Shown here: piece after piece, positions 36,831 to 46,641 of the stretch | Position numbering within the stretch: the first letter of the stretch is position 1 | How the letters are laid out: each line of letters starts with the position of its first letter | NCBI RefSeq assembly: GCF_014822185.1 | Contig: NZ_QVLR01000006.1 | Location: 100,566-164,565 of the forward strand | DNA length: 64,000 bases | Origin: Azoarcus sp. Aa7 | Lineage (GTDB): Bacteria; Pseudomonadota; Gammaproteobacteria; Burkholderiales; Rhodocyclaceae | Direction: 5' to 3' | Notes under the pieces: model-generated | What the model was told of the DNA's origin: nothing | The model's database searches: none | Seen by the model: only the letters and a program-made list of their open reading frames with translations | Translations under genes and position numbers: made by a program

Positions 36831-38725
36831 AGCTGGTAGTCGAGCTTCAGCCGCAGCTGCAGCTTGCGGGCCTGCCGGAACGCTTCCTTGAGGATGCGCC
36901 GGTCGAGTTCGTTGAGCGTGTCCGGGTCGATGCAGTTGTCGCCCGGCGCGTCGTGTTCGGTGTCGAGGTGCTGCGCGCGCAGGCGCAGCAGCTGGATGAA
37001 GTGGAAGCCGTCGATCAGCGCGGCGATCTCCTCGGGCGGCATGCCCATCCGGCTGCCCGCCTGGCGCAGGCGCTGAACGGTGCTGCTCGATGCGACGTCG
37101 GCGCGCAGCGCGAGGATGCGCGCGACGTCGACGAACAGGCGCGCCCCCGACTTCTTCAGGTCTATCGTGCCGTCGTCCTCGACGACGAAATCGCGGATGC
37201 GTCCGAGCGGCGGCGCGACCTGGAGCGCATTCGACGCCATCAGGCGCAGGAAGTTGGAGTAGGCCTTCGCGGTGCGGTTGAGCCACGCGCGCAGCTGGTC
37301 GCCCAGGCGCTCGTTGCCGCACAGCACGCGGTAATCGAAGAAGATCGTCGCGTTGAGCAGGGCCTGCGGGTCGGGTTCGCGGATCCAGTCGCCGAAGCGT
37401 CCCTTCCATTCCTCGAGCGTGAGGCACAGCTCGGGATTGCTCGCCATGATGTTGCCCTTGCACAGCGGGAAGCCGCAGGCGGCGAGGTTCTCGTTCACCT
37501 CTTTGGCGCAGGCCAGCAGGCGGCTCTTCAGTGCGGCCTGGTCCGCGCCTTCGGGGCAGACATAGATGATGCCGTTATCCTGGTCGGAGGACAGCGTCTG
37601 CTCGTGGCGGCCTTCCGAGCCGAATGCCAGCCAAGCGTATTCGATGCCATACAGGTCGTGCCGCGCGCGTGCGAGGTCGATGATGCGGCAGGTCAGGGCG
37701 TCGTTGAGCGCCGAGATGAACTGCGTCAGCTGCTCCGCGCCGATGCCCTGGGCGATGAGGTTGAGCGCGAGCTGACGGATGTCGCGGCTGGCGCGCTGCA
37801 GGGCCTCGATATCGTCTGCACCTTCGATGCTGGAGCGGATCTGGCGCAAGCCGATGCGCTGCAGCGTGAACAGGTCGCGCTCGGACACGACGCCCTTCAG
37901 CCGTCCCTCCGAATCGACCACCAGCAGGTGGCGCACGCCGTGCGTCGCCATCTCGAGGGCGGCGTCGTAGGCCGAGTCGGAAGCCGACATCACGTGCGGC
38001 GTCGCGGTCATCACGTCGCCGATCGGACGCTGCAGGTCGATGCCAGGCAGCACGACCCGGGGCAGCAGGTCGCTCTGCGTGAGGATCCCGATCGGCTTCC
38101 GCTCGGCGTCGGTGATCACCATGCAGCCGATGCGCATCTCGGACATTTTCTCGAGCGCGGCGCGGATGGAGCTGTCGGGGGTGACGAAGATCGCCTCCTT
38201 CTTCACCAGCTGGCCGAGCGGTGTCGTCATCGTCTGCTGCTCGGCCGCGCGCTGCGCGAAGGTGCTCTGCAGCTGCTGGCGCGACTGGTTGAGCAGGCTG
38301 GCGATGTACTGCGTGCAGAAGACGTGGAAGACGGGGCTCATCTGCATGAGCTTGAGGAAGTCTTCCGCCGGTAGCTGGAATACGAAGCTGTCCTTCACCG
38401 CGACGTAGGCGTTGGTCGAGGGCCGTTGCGCCGAGAGCGCGCCGATCGGGAAGCATTCGCCCGGTCCGAGCGTCATCGCGGCGTAGTCGGTGACGCTCGC
38501 CGGGCCGAGCTGGCGGGCCTGTACCTTGCCGCGCTGCACGATGTGGAAGTGCGTCGGCTGCCCCATCTCCGGCGTCAGAATCTCGCTGCCGCGCGCGTGG
38601 AACGCCAGGGTCGCGCGTTCGGCGAGGAATTCGAGCGCCTCCGGCTCCATCCGGTTGAACGGCGAGAAGCGCGTGAGGAAGTCCGAACTGGCTCCAACCA
38701 GCATTTCCGAGGCGGCAGCGGGCAT
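36827..38725 (-). CDS. cNMP-binding, CBS and DUF294 nucleotidyltransferase protein
   Basis: A 632-residue soluble regulator. An N-terminal cyclic-nucleotide-binding fold (about 20-140, with FHIVQRGKVQ and GECFPIGAL) is followed by two CBS domains (about 165-285: MRIGCMVITDAERKPIGILT and THGVRHLLVVDSEGRLKGVV). A DUF294 nucleotidyltransferase domain with WLAFGSEGRHEQTLSSDQDN (the GS..R..D..D pattern) and a DUF294 C-terminal helical part complete the chain. The ATG at 38725 is preferred to a TTG six codons upstream. It leads the operon with the exonuclease and NlpC/P60 genes. Confidence 0.88.
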   Translation of the reverse strand: MPAAASEMLVGASSDFLTRFSPFNRMEPEALEFLAERATLAFHARGSEILTPEMGQPTHFHIVQRGKVQARQLGPASVTDYAAMTLGPGECFPIGALSAQRPSTNAYVAVKDSFVFQLPAEDFLKLMQMSPVFHVFCTQYIASLLNQSRQQLQSTFAQRAAEQQTMTTPLGQLVKKEAIFVTPDSSIRAALEKMSEMRIGCMVITDAERKPIGILTQSDLLPRVVLPGIDLQRPIGDVMTATPHVMSASDSAYDAALEMATHGVRHLLVVDSEGRLKGVVSERDLFTLQRIGLRQIRSSIEGADDIEALQRASRDIRQLALNLIAQGIGAEQLTQFISALNDALTCRIIDLARARHDLYGIEYAWLAFGSEGRHEQTLSSDQDNGIIYVCPEGADQAALKSRLLACAKEVNENLAACGFPLCKGNIMASNPELCLTLEEWKGRFGDWIREPDPQALLNATIFFDYRVLCGNERLGDQLRAWLNRTAKAYSNFLRLMASNALQVAPPLGRIRDFVVEDDGTIDLKKSGARLFVDVARILALRADVASSSTVQRLRQAGSRMGMPPEEIAALIDGFHFIQLLRLRAQHLDTEHDAPGDNCIDPDTLNELDRRILKEAFRQARKLQLRLKLDYQL

Positions 38726-38856
38726 GGGGGCTTTCGCAGGCAAAAAACCTGCGCATTATAGGGCGCATCCCGGCAAGTCGGGATGATCCAGGACAAATTC
38801 CCGGCTCTTGTCAGGGGTATCGCCGGGGCGGTGCGGGGGTCACCGCCCGGCGGGCG

Positions 38857-40263
38857 TCAGAGCACTTCCGCGGCGTGATCGGCCAGGCGCGAGCGCTCGC
38901 CGCGTTGCAGCGTGATGTGGCCGGAGTGCGGCCAGTCCTTGAACCGGTCGACGACGAAGGTCAGGCCGGAGCTGCCTTCGGTGAGGTAAGGCGTGTCGAT
39001 CTGCGCGATGTTGCCGAGGCACACCACCTTGGTGCCGGGGCCGGCGCGCGTGATCAGCGTCTTCATTTGCTTCGGCGTCAGGTTCTGCGCCTCGTCGATG
39101 ATCAGGAACTTGTTGATGAAGGTGCGCCCGCGCATGAAGTTCAGGCTCTTGATCTTGATGCGCGAGCGGATCAGATCGCGCGTCGCCGCGCGGCCCCAGT
39201 CGCCGCCTTCGCCCGCGGTGCCGTTGAGCACGTCGAGGTTGTCCTCGAGCGCACCCATCCACGGCGCCATCTTCTCTTCCTCGGTGCCCGGCAGGAAGCC
39301 GATGTCCTCGCCGACCGGCACGGTCACCCGGGTCATGATGATCTCGGAGTAGCGCTTGGCTTCGAGCACCTGCGTCAGGGCCGCGGCGAGCGTCAGCAGC
39401 GTCTTGCCGGTCCCCGCCTGGCCGAGCAGCGTGACGAAGTCGATCTCCGGATTCATCAGCAGGTTGAGGGCGAAGTTCTGTTCGCGGTTGCGCGCCGTGA
39501 TGCCCCACACGTTGTTCTTGTTGTGGGCGTAGTCGATCAGCGTCTCGATCAGGGCGCTGCGCCCGTCCCGTCCCTTCACCCAGGCCTGCAGCGGCGATTC
39601 GCCGTCCTGGAAGACGAACTCATTGACCAGCATGCTGGCTACGAGCGGACCCTTGATGCGGTAGTAGGTCCTGCCTTCCTCTTTCCAGGATTCCATCCCT
39701 TTGCCGTGGGTGTCCCAGAAATCGGGCGGCAGTTCGCGCCAGCCGGTGTAGAGGAGGTCCGTATCCTCCAGCACCTTGTCGTTGAAGTAGTCCTGTGCGT
39801 CGAGGCCCAGCGCGCGGGCCTTGATGCGCATGTTGATGTCTTTGGAAACGAGGATCACCGGCCGCTTGGGGAAGCGTTCGGCCAGATGCATCACCACGGC
39901 GAGGATCTGGTTGTCGCCCTTCGCGGTCGGCAGGGCCGCCGGCAGGGCCATGTTGATCGCCTCGGTCTGCAGGAAGAGCTTGCCCGTCGCGAGATCCCGC
40001 GACGGGGTATCGAGGTCGATGCCGTCGGCGATGTCGGCCGGGCACGAGCTCACGATGTCGTCCATCATGCGGCTCGCCTGCCGCGCGTTGCGGGCGACTT
40101 CGGACATGCCCTTCTTGTTGTTGTCCAGCTCCTCCAGCGTCATGATCGGCACGAACACGTCGTGCTCCTCGAAGCGGAACAGGCTGGTCGGGTCGTGCAT
40201 CAGCACGTTGGTGTCGAGGACGAAGAGCTTGGTATTCCGGCTGCGGGGCGCGCGTTTGGTCAT
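38857..40263 (-). CDS. PhoH-like protein with PIN domain
   Basis: A 468-residue protein. Residues 10-150 form a PIN ribonuclease domain (KLFVLDTNVLMHDP, then the acidic MTLEELDN and LVSKDINMRIKA), and the C-terminal half is a PhoH-type ATPase with the Walker A GQAGTGKTLLTLAAAL and Walker B FLIIDEAQNL. It resembles the PIN-PhoH (YlaK) family of RNA helicase-nucleases. It is probably monocistronic, with prxQ ending before it on the same strand. Confidence 0.93.
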   Translation of the reverse strand: MTKRAPRSRNTKLFVLDTNVLMHDPTSLFRFEEHDVFVPIMTLEELDNNKKGMSEVARNARQASRMMDDIVSSCPADIADGIDLDTPSRDLATGKLFLQTEAINMALPAALPTAKGDNQILAVVMHLAERFPKRPVILVSKDINMRIKARALGLDAQDYFNDKVLEDTDLLYTGWRELPPDFWDTHGKGMESWKEEGRTYYRIKGPLVASMLVNEFVFQDGESPLQAWVKGRDGRSALIETLIDYAHNKNNVWGITARNREQNFALNLLMNPEIDFVTLLGQAGTGKTLLTLAAALTQVLEAKRYSEIIMTRVTVPVGEDIGFLPGTEEEKMAPWMGALEDNLDVLNGTAGEGGDWGRAATRDLIRSRIKIKSLNFMRGRTFINKFLIIDEAQNLTPKQMKTLITRAGPGTKVVCLGNIAQIDTPYLTEGSSGLTFVVDRFKDWPHSGHITLQRGERSRLADHAAEVL

Positions 40264-40302
40264 GGAGTGGGTGATGCTCGGGGCGTCGGGTTGAACGGAG
40301 TG

Positions 40303-40767
40303 TTACAGGCTCTTCACAAAATCCAGCACTTCCTGCGCGTGGCCGGCCACTTTCACGCCGCGCCACTCGCGGCGGACCACACCTCCGGCATCGATGACGA
40401 AGGTGCTGCGCTCGATGCCGCGCACCTGTTTCCCATACATGTTTTTCATCTTGATGACGCCGAAGGCGTTGCACGCCGTCTCTTCGACGTCGGAGATCAG
40501 TTCGAAGGGCAGGCCGAGCTTGGCCTTGAAGTTCTCGTGCGACTTCATGCCGTCGCGCGAAATGCCATACACGTCGCAGCCGGCGGCCTGGAATTCCGCG
40601 TGGCGGTCGCGGAAGTCGGCGGTCTCGTTCGTGCAGCCGGGGGTATTGTCCTTCGGATAGAAGTACAGGACGAGCTTGCGCCCGCCCAGCGCCGAGAGGG
40701 TGACGCTCGCGCCACCGGTCGCGGGGAGGCTGAAGTCGGCCGCGGAAGCCGTGTTTGTCGTGTTCAT
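40303..40767 (-). CDS. peroxiredoxin Q/BCP, apparent one-cysteine type
   Basis: A 154-residue thiol peroxidase of the BCP/PrxQ family. The peroxidatic cysteine is C45 in NTPGCTNET. The usual resolving cysteine five residues later is absent (A50), so it would act through another cysteine (AAGC and ETAC remain) or an external thiol. GGAG lies 6 nt before the ATG. It lies upstream of the phoH-like gene on the same strand. Confidence 0.92.
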   Translation of the reverse strand: MNTTNTASAADFSLPATGGASVTLSALGGRKLVLYFYPKDNTPGCTNETADFRDRHAEFQAAGCDVYGISRDGMKSHENFKAKLGLPFELISDVEETACNAFGVIKMKNMYGKQVRGIERSTFVIDAGGVVRREWRGVKVAGHAQEVLDFVKSL

Positions 40768-40880
40768 GGGGCTCTCCGTTGTCGGTTGTCGCGATCAGCG
40801 TAGCGGAGGAGCCGGGGGAATGACAACGGCTGTGTGATCCGGATGGCGCTGCCTGCGGTATTCCGGCAGCGCCCCTGTCC

Positions 40881-41258
40881 TCAGGCCGGGTCGAAGAGCA
40901 GCGCCGCGACGACGGAGCGGCCCTCGGTGGCGAGGATGTTGTAGGTGCGGCAGGCCGCCGGCAAGTCCATGATCTCGAAGCCGATGCGCGCCTCGATCAG
41001 CGGGCGCAGCACCTGCGGTGTCGGGAAGCGCTGGCGGCTTCCGGTGCCGATGAGCACCACTTCCGGCCTCAATTCGCACACCACGGCGAAATCGTCGGCA
41101 CTCAGGCCCGCGAGGCCGCCCGGCGCCCAGCCGGCGACGATGCGGTCGGCGGCGACCAGCGTGTTGCCGTCATGCCGCTCCTTGTTGATCAGCAGGTGGT
41201 CCGTGCCGTAGCCGGTTACGACGTTGAGGTCGGCGTTCTGTTGGAGGTTCAGCTTCAT
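40881..41258 (-). CDS. Mth938-like (DUF498) protein
   Basis: A 125-residue protein of the Mth938/NDUFAF3-like family (RIVAGWAPGGLAGLSADDFA, then VVLIGTGSRQRFP and FEIMDLPAACRTYNIL). The fold is known, but bacterial function is not. The ATG at 41258 begins the conserved domain; the upstream open frame belongs to the opposite strand gene. It is divergent from alaA. Confidence 0.85.
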   Translation of the reverse strand: MKLNLQQNADLNVVTGYGTDHLLINKERHDGNTLVAADRIVAGWAPGGLAGLSADDFAVVCELRPEVVLIGTGSRQRFPTPQVLRPLIEARIGFEIMDLPAACRTYNILATEGRSVVAALLFDPA

Positions 41259-41280
41259 GGGATTCGCTCGGTCGGCAAAA

Positions 41281-41309
41281 TTGCCGGGGGATACAGGCTT
41301 GGATAAGAT
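41281..41309 (+). promoter_or_regulatory. candidate sigma-70 promoter for alaA
   Basis: TTGCCG (41281-41286), 17 bp, then TAAGAT (41304-41309) lies 115 bp upstream of the alaA start and at the end of the divergent DUF498 gene. Confidence 0.45.
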
Positions 41310-41423
41310 ACATTCTTTTGGTTTTCCGGCCCACCGGCAGCTGCATGCCTGTGCGGTCCGGGGCCGACGGCGCGCCGGGACTCCGGCGCGGAGTGGAACA
41401 TGCGAAAGAAAGGACGGAGTGCG

Positions 41424-42722
41424 ATGAGCGTCGAGCCGAAACTGCGGGTTGCTGTCCCGCCCGAACAAACGAAGGGGCAGCCCGAAGCCCCGAGGCTCCC
41501 GCAGGTCCGCAAGTCTGCCAAGCTCGCCAACGTCTGCTACGACATCCGCGGTCCGGTCCTCACGCGCGCCAAACAGATGGAAGACGAGGGCCACAAGATC
41601 ATCAAGCTGAACATCGGCAACCTCGCCGCGTTCGGCTTCGACGCCCCCGAAGAGATCCAGATGGACATGATCCGCAACCTGCCGAACTCGGCGGGCTACT
41701 CGGATTCCAAGGGTATCTTCGCGGCGCGCAAGGCGGTGATGCACTACACCCAGCAGAAGCACATCAAGGGTGTGACGATCGAGGACATCTACATCGGCAA
41801 CGGCGTGTCCGAGCTGATCGTGATGGCGATGAACGCGCTGCTCAACGTCGGCGACGAGGTGCTCGTCCCCGCGCCGGACTACCCGCTGTGGACCGCCGCC
41901 GTGAGCCTGTCCGGCGGCCGTCCGGTGCATTACCTGTGCGACGAGGCCAACGGCTGGCTGCCCGACCTCGACGACATGCGCGCCCGCATCACCCCGAACA
42001 CGCGCGCCATCGTCGTCATCAACCCGAACAACCCGACCGGCGCGCTGTATCCCGACGAAATCCTGCGCGGCATCATCGATCTGGCGCGCGAATTCGGCCT
42101 GATCCTGTACGCCGACGAGGTCTACGACAAGGTCCTGTACGACGGCGTCACCCACACGTCGATGGCCGCACTGTCCGAGGACGTGCTGACCATCATCTTC
42201 AACGGCCTGTCGAAGAACTACCGCTCCTGCGGTTACCGCGCCGGGTGGATGGTCGTGTGCGGCGACAAGCGCCACGCCCAGGACTACATCGAGGGGCTCA
42301 ACATGCTCGCCTCGATGCGCCTGTGTGCGAACGTGCCGGGTCAATTCGCGATCCAGACGGCGCTGGGCGGCTATCAGAGCATCGACGACCTCGTCTCCGA
42401 GGGCGGGCGCATGCGCCGCCAGCGCGACCTCGCCTACGAGCTGATCAATGCAATCCCCGGCGTCAGCTGCGTCAAGCCGAAGGCAACGCTGTACATGTTC
42501 CCGAAGCTCGACCCCAAGATCTACCCCATCGAGGACGACCAGGCCTTCATCGCCGAGCTGCTCGAGCAGGAGCGCGTGCTGCTGGTGCAGGGTACCGGCT
42601 TCAACTGGCCGCACCCCGATCACTTCCGTCTCGTGTTCCTGCCGCACGAGGACGACCTGCGCGACGCGATCGGCCGCATCGCACGCTTCCTCGAAAGCTA
42701 TCGCAAGCGTCACGGCACCTGA
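41424..42722 (+). CDS. alaA: alanine (glutamate-pyruvate) aminotransferase
   Basis: A 432-residue fold-type I PLP enzyme. The PLP lysine is K264 in GLSKNYRSCGYRAGW; NPNNPTGALY and the RLVFLP arginine are the substrate-binding motifs. The sequence IRGPVLTRAKQMEDEG is characteristic of the AlaA type. The ATG at 41424 has GGAG 5 nt upstream; an ATG at 41400 is an alternative. It is first in an amino-acid gene block followed 45 bp later by hom. Confidence 0.9.
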   Translation: MSVEPKLRVAVPPEQTKGQPEAPRLPQVRKSAKLANVCYDIRGPVLTRAKQMEDEGHKIIKLNIGNLAAFGFDAPEEIQMDMIRNLPNSAGYSDSKGIFAARKAVMHYTQQKHIKGVTIEDIYIGNGVSELIVMAMNALLNVGDEVLVPAPDYPLWTAAVSLSGGRPVHYLCDEANGWLPDLDDMRARITPNTRAIVVINPNNPTGALYPDEILRGIIDLAREFGLILYADEVYDKVLYDGVTHTSMAALSEDVLTIIFNGLSKNYRSCGYRAGWMVVCGDKRHAQDYIEGLNMLASMRLCANVPGQFAIQTALGGYQSIDDLVSEGGRMRRQRDLAYELINAIPGVSCVKPKATLYMFPKLDPKIYPIEDDQAFIAELLEQERVLLVQGTGFNWPHPDHFRLVFLPHEDDLRDAIGRIARFLESYRKRHGT

Positions 42723-42767
42723 AGCACCCCGTTTCACTCATCTGAAGACAAAACTCAACGAGTTCTT

Positions 42768-44078
42768 ATGAAAGCGATCAATGTTGGCCTGCTGGGCATC
42801 GGTACCGTCGGTGGCGGTACCTTCACCGTTCTGAAACGCAACGAGGAGGAAATTACCCGTCGCGCCGGTCGCCCGATCCGTATTACCGCAGTGGCCGACA
42901 AGAACCTGGAACTCGCGCGCAAGGTCGCCGGCACCGGCCCGCGCCTCACCGACGACGCCTTTTCCATCGTTACCGATCCCGAGATCGACATCGTCGTGGA
43001 GCTGATCGGCGGCTACGGCATCGCGAAGGAGCTGGTGCTCAAGGCGATCGAGAACGGCAAGCACGTCGTCACCGCGAACAAGGCGCTGCTTGCCGTGCAT
43101 GGCAACGAAATCTTCGCCGCAGCGCAGCGGAAGGGCGTGATGGTCGCCTTCGAGGCGGCGGTCGCCGGTGGCATCCCCATCATCAAGGCCCTGCGCGAAG
43201 GCCTCTCGGCCAACCGCATCCAGTGGCTCGCCGGCATCATCAACGGCACGACCAACTTCATCCTGTCCGAGATGCGCGACAAGGGCCTGCCGTTCGCCGA
43301 CGTCCTCAAGGAAGCGCAGGCGCTCGGTTACGCCGAAGCCGATCCGACCTTCGACATCGAGGGCATCGACGCCGCGCACAAGGCCACGATCATGAGCGCG
43401 ATCGCGTTCGGCGTGCCCATGCAGTTCTCCGCCGCCCACGTCGAGGGCATCACTGCGCTCGACAGCGTCGATATCACCTATGCAGAGCAGCTCGGCTACC
43501 GCATCAAGCTGCTGGGTATCTCGCGCATGCGCCCCGAAGGCATCGAACTGCGCGTGCATCCGACCCTGATCCCCGCCAAGCGCCTGATCGCCAACGTCGA
43601 GGGTGCGATGAACGCCGTGGTGGTGCACGGCGATGCCGTCGGTGCGACCCTGTACTACGGCAAGGGCGCCGGCGCCGAGCCGACCGCCAGCGCGGTGATC
43701 GCCGATCTCGTCGACGTCACCCGCCTGCACACCGCCGACCCCGAGCACCGCGTGCCGCACCTCGCGTTCCAGCCGGACCAGGTGCGCGACCTGAAGGTGC
43801 TGCCGATCGAGGAAGTCATCACCTCCTACTACCTGCGCATGCGCGTCGAGGACAAGCCGGGCGTGCTCGCGGACATCACCCGCATCCTCGCCGACAGCGG
43901 CATCTCGATCGAGGCTATGATCCAGAAGGAGGCGCCCGAGGGCTCGTCCCAGACCGACATCATCATGCTGACGCACGAAACGGTCGAGAAGAACGCCAAC
44001 GCCGCGATTGCAAAGATCGAGGCGCTTCCCGTCGTGCAGGGCAGGATCACGCGCCTGCGCATGGAAAACCTGCAGTAA
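42768..44078 (+). CDS. hom: homoserine dehydrogenase
   Basis: A 436-residue NAD(P)-dependent enzyme for the third step from aspartate to threonine and methionine. The nucleotide loop is GLLGIGTVGGGTFTVL, the substrate motif is GGIPIIKAL with AGIINGTTNF, and a C-terminal ACT domain (about residues 350-430, RVEDKPGVLADITRIL) suggests threonine feedback. It lies between alaA and thrC, sharing amino-acid metabolism. Confidence 0.96.
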   Translation: MKAINVGLLGIGTVGGGTFTVLKRNEEEITRRAGRPIRITAVADKNLELARKVAGTGPRLTDDAFSIVTDPEIDIVVELIGGYGIAKELVLKAIENGKHVVTANKALLAVHGNEIFAAAQRKGVMVAFEAAVAGGIPIIKALREGLSANRIQWLAGIINGTTNFILSEMRDKGLPFADVLKEAQALGYAEADPTFDIEGIDAAHKATIMSAIAFGVPMQFSAAHVEGITALDSVDITYAEQLGYRIKLLGISRMRPEGIELRVHPTLIPAKRLIANVEGAMNAVVVHGDAVGATLYYGKGAGAEPTASAVIADLVDVTRLHTADPEHRVPHLAFQPDQVRDLKVLPIEEVITSYYLRMRVEDKPGVLADITRILADSGISIEAMIQKEAPEGSSQTDIIMLTHETVEKNANAAIAKIEALPVVQGRITRLRMENLQ

Positions 44079-44208
44079 ACGCCCCGTGCGGACCCGCGCG
44101 TCGATCTTCCGGGGCGCGGGCGCGACGGCAGGCACGGCCGCATGCGGAAACCACCGCGTCGCCGTGCCTTTCGTCCTTTGACGAACACACCCATTTAAGG
44201 ATCTGCCC

Positions 44209-45654
44209 GTGAAGTACCTGTCCACCCGCGGCCACGCCGCCCGTCCCGAGTTCTGCGACATCCTGCTTGGCGGCCTCGCGCCCGACGGTGGCCTGTATCT
44301 GCCCGAGACCTACCCGCAGGTGACACGTGCCGAACTCGACGCATGGCGCGGCCTGTCCTACGCGGATCTCGCCTTCGCGATCCTGTCGAAGTACATCACC
44401 GACATCCCTGCGGCCGACCTCAAGGCAATCTGCGACAAGACCTATACCGCCGACGTCTATCGTTTCGTCCGTCCCGGCGACAACGCGGCCGACATCACGC
44501 CCGTGCACTGGCTGGAAGCGGGCCGTTTCGGCCTGCTCGAGCTGTCGAACGGCCCGACGCTGGCGTTCAAGGACATGGCGATGCAACTCCTCGGCAACCT
44601 GTTCGAGTACGTGCTCGACAAGCGCGGCGAGACGATCAACATCCTCGGCGCGACCTCCGGCGACACCGGCTCGGCGGCCGAGTACGCGATGCGCGGCAAG
44701 CACGGCGTGACCGTGTTCATGCTGTCGCCGCACGGCAAGATGAGCCCCTTCCAGCGCGCGCAGATGTATTCGCTGCAGGACGCCAACATCTACAACATCG
44801 CCGTCACCGGCATGTTCGACGACGCCCAGGACATCGTGAAGGCCGTCTCGAACGATGCGGCGTTCAAGGCGAAGTACAAGATCGGTGCGGTCAATTCGAT
44901 CAACTGGGCGCGTGTCGCGGCCCAGATCGTGTATTACTTCAAGGGCTATTTTGCCGCGACGAAGTCCAATGACGAGCAGGTCGCGTTCTGCGTGCCGTCG
45001 GGCAACTTTGGCAACATCTGCGCCGGCCACATCGCACGGCAGATGGGCCTGCCGGTCTCGCGCCTGATCCTCGCAACGAACGAGAACGACGTCCTCGACG
45101 AGTTCTTCCAGACCGGCGTGTACCGTCCGCGCAAGGCCGCGGAGACGCAAGTCACCTCGAGTCCGTCGATGGACATCTCCAAGGCGTCGAACTTCGAGCG
45201 CTTCGTCTTCGACCTCGTCGGCCGCAACCCGCAGCGCGTTGCCGAGCTGTGGAAGTCCGTCGATGCCGGCGGGACGTTCGATCTCGCCGCCAGCGGCGAG
45301 TTCGCCGACTCCCGGAATTACGCCTTCGTTTCCGGCCGCAGCACCCATGCCGACCGGCTCGCGACCATCAGGCAGGTGTTCGAGACCTACGGAACGGTGA
45401 TCGACACGCACACCGCGGACGGCGTCAAGGTGGCGTGGGACTGCGCCGACTCCGTGCCCGCCGGCGTGCCCCTGCTGGTGCTCGAAACCGCGCTGCCGGT
45501 CAAATTCGCAGAAACGATCCGCGAAGCCCTGGGCCGCGAGCCCGAGCGTCCTGCGGAACTGGACGGGATCGAGGCGCTGCCGCAGCGGGTCGAGGTCATG
45601 GCTCCGGACGTCGACGCGATCAAGCGCTTCATCGTCCAGCACCTCGAGGCCTGA
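44209..45654 (+). CDS. thrC: threonine synthase
   Basis: A 481-residue PLP enzyme converting phosphohomoserine to threonine. The PLP lysine is K121 in LAFKDMAMQ and the phosphate loop is GATSGDTGSAA. Translation starts at GTG 44209 with AAGGA 7 nt upstream. No thrB is adjacent; the 130-bp gap after hom is GC-rich and contains a possible stem (AGGCACGGC/GCCGTGCCT) with no T-run. Confidence 0.96.
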   Translation: MKYLSTRGHAARPEFCDILLGGLAPDGGLYLPETYPQVTRAELDAWRGLSYADLAFAILSKYITDIPAADLKAICDKTYTADVYRFVRPGDNAADITPVHWLEAGRFGLLELSNGPTLAFKDMAMQLLGNLFEYVLDKRGETINILGATSGDTGSAAEYAMRGKHGVTVFMLSPHGKMSPFQRAQMYSLQDANIYNIAVTGMFDDAQDIVKAVSNDAAFKAKYKIGAVNSINWARVAAQIVYYFKGYFAATKSNDEQVAFCVPSGNFGNICAGHIARQMGLPVSRLILATNENDVLDEFFQTGVYRPRKAAETQVTSSPSMDISKASNFERFVFDLVGRNPQRVAELWKSVDAGGTFDLAASGEFADSRNYAFVSGRSTHADRLATIRQVFETYGTVIDTHTADGVKVAWDCADSVPAGVPLLVLETALPVKFAETIREALGREPERPAELDGIEALPQRVEVMAPDVDAIKRFIVQHLEA

Positions 45655-45691
45655 AGCGCACGGAACCGGCCCCCGGCCCCGTGCCGGCAGC

Positions 45692-46540
45692 TCACTCCTC
45701 GATGTGGCGCAGCGACAGGTCGAGGGCGCGGACGTCCTTGGTCAGGCTGCCGATGGAGATGCGGTCCACCCCGGTTTCGGCGATCGCGCGCACCTTCTCC
45801 AGGTTCACTCCGCCCGAGGCTTCGAGTTCGGCGCGCCCGGCGGTGATGCGCACCGCCTCGCGCATCGTCGCGAGATCCATGTTGTCGAGCAGGATCATCT
45901 TCGCGCCGGCGGCGAGCGCTTCCTCGAGCTGTTCGAGGTTCTCGACCTCGATCTCGATGAATACGTTCGAGGGGGCGATCTTCTTTGCTTCCTCCATCAC
46001 GCGGGCGACGCTTCCCGCCGCGATGATGTGGTTTTCCTTGATCAGGATGCCGTCGTAGAGGCCGACGCGATGGTTGGTGCCGCCGCCCACAGCGACGGCA
46101 TACTTCTGAGCGAGGCGCAGCCCGGGCAGCGTCTTGCGCGTGTCGACGATCTTCGCGCCGGTGCCCGCGACCGCGTCGACGAAACGGCGCGTGACGGTGG
46201 CGGTACCCGACAGCAGTTGCAGGAAATTGAGTGCGGTGCGCTCGGCCGTGAGCAGCACCCGCGCGTTGGCGACGACGTCGCACAGCACCTGGCCGGCCTC
46301 GACGCGATCACCGTCGCGCACGTGCCAGATGATCGTGGCTGCGGAACTCAGCGCGGCGAAGGCGGCGTCGAACCAGGCGGTGCCGCACACGACGGCTTCT
46401 TCGCGCGTGATCACGCGGCCGCGGGCGTCGGTGTCGGCGGCGATCAGGCGTGCGGTCAGGTCGCCGGTGCCGACGTCTTCGGCGAGCGATGCAGCGACGT
46501 TGCGCTGGATCTCGATGCGCAGTTGTTGTGACAGGTTCAT
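45692..46540 (-). CDS. nadC: nicotinate-nucleotide pyrophosphorylase
   Basis: A 282-residue enzyme that converts quinolinate and PRPP to nicotinate mononucleotide in NAD synthesis. DTRKTLPGLRLAQKYAV, GGGTNHRVGLYD and IKENH are the QPRTase motifs. No nadA or nadB is present in the window. It is convergent with thrC. Confidence 0.96.
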   Translation of the reverse strand: MNLSQQLRIEIQRNVAASLAEDVGTGDLTARLIAADTDARGRVITREEAVVCGTAWFDAAFAALSSAATIIWHVRDGDRVEAGQVLCDVVANARVLLTAERTALNFLQLLSGTATVTRRFVDAVAGTGAKIVDTRKTLPGLRLAQKYAVAVGGGTNHRVGLYDGILIKENHIIAAGSVARVMEEAKKIAPSNVFIEIEVENLEQLEEALAAGAKMILLDNMDLATMREAVRITAGRAELEASGGVNLEKVRAIAETGVDRISIGSLTKDVRALDLSLRHIEE

Positions 46541-46641
46541 GGCGGGCGCGGCTCGGTATGGTTAAACAGAAATTTTAGCGGTTCCGCTGCGGGCCGGGGC
46601 AATCCTGCCCCGACGGCGGATTGTCGTCTTCGGGAGTGGAA

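Noticed and set aside
44079..44208. Threonine attenuator between hom and thrC
   Set aside because: No leader peptide rich in Thr and no U-run terminator after the possible stem.
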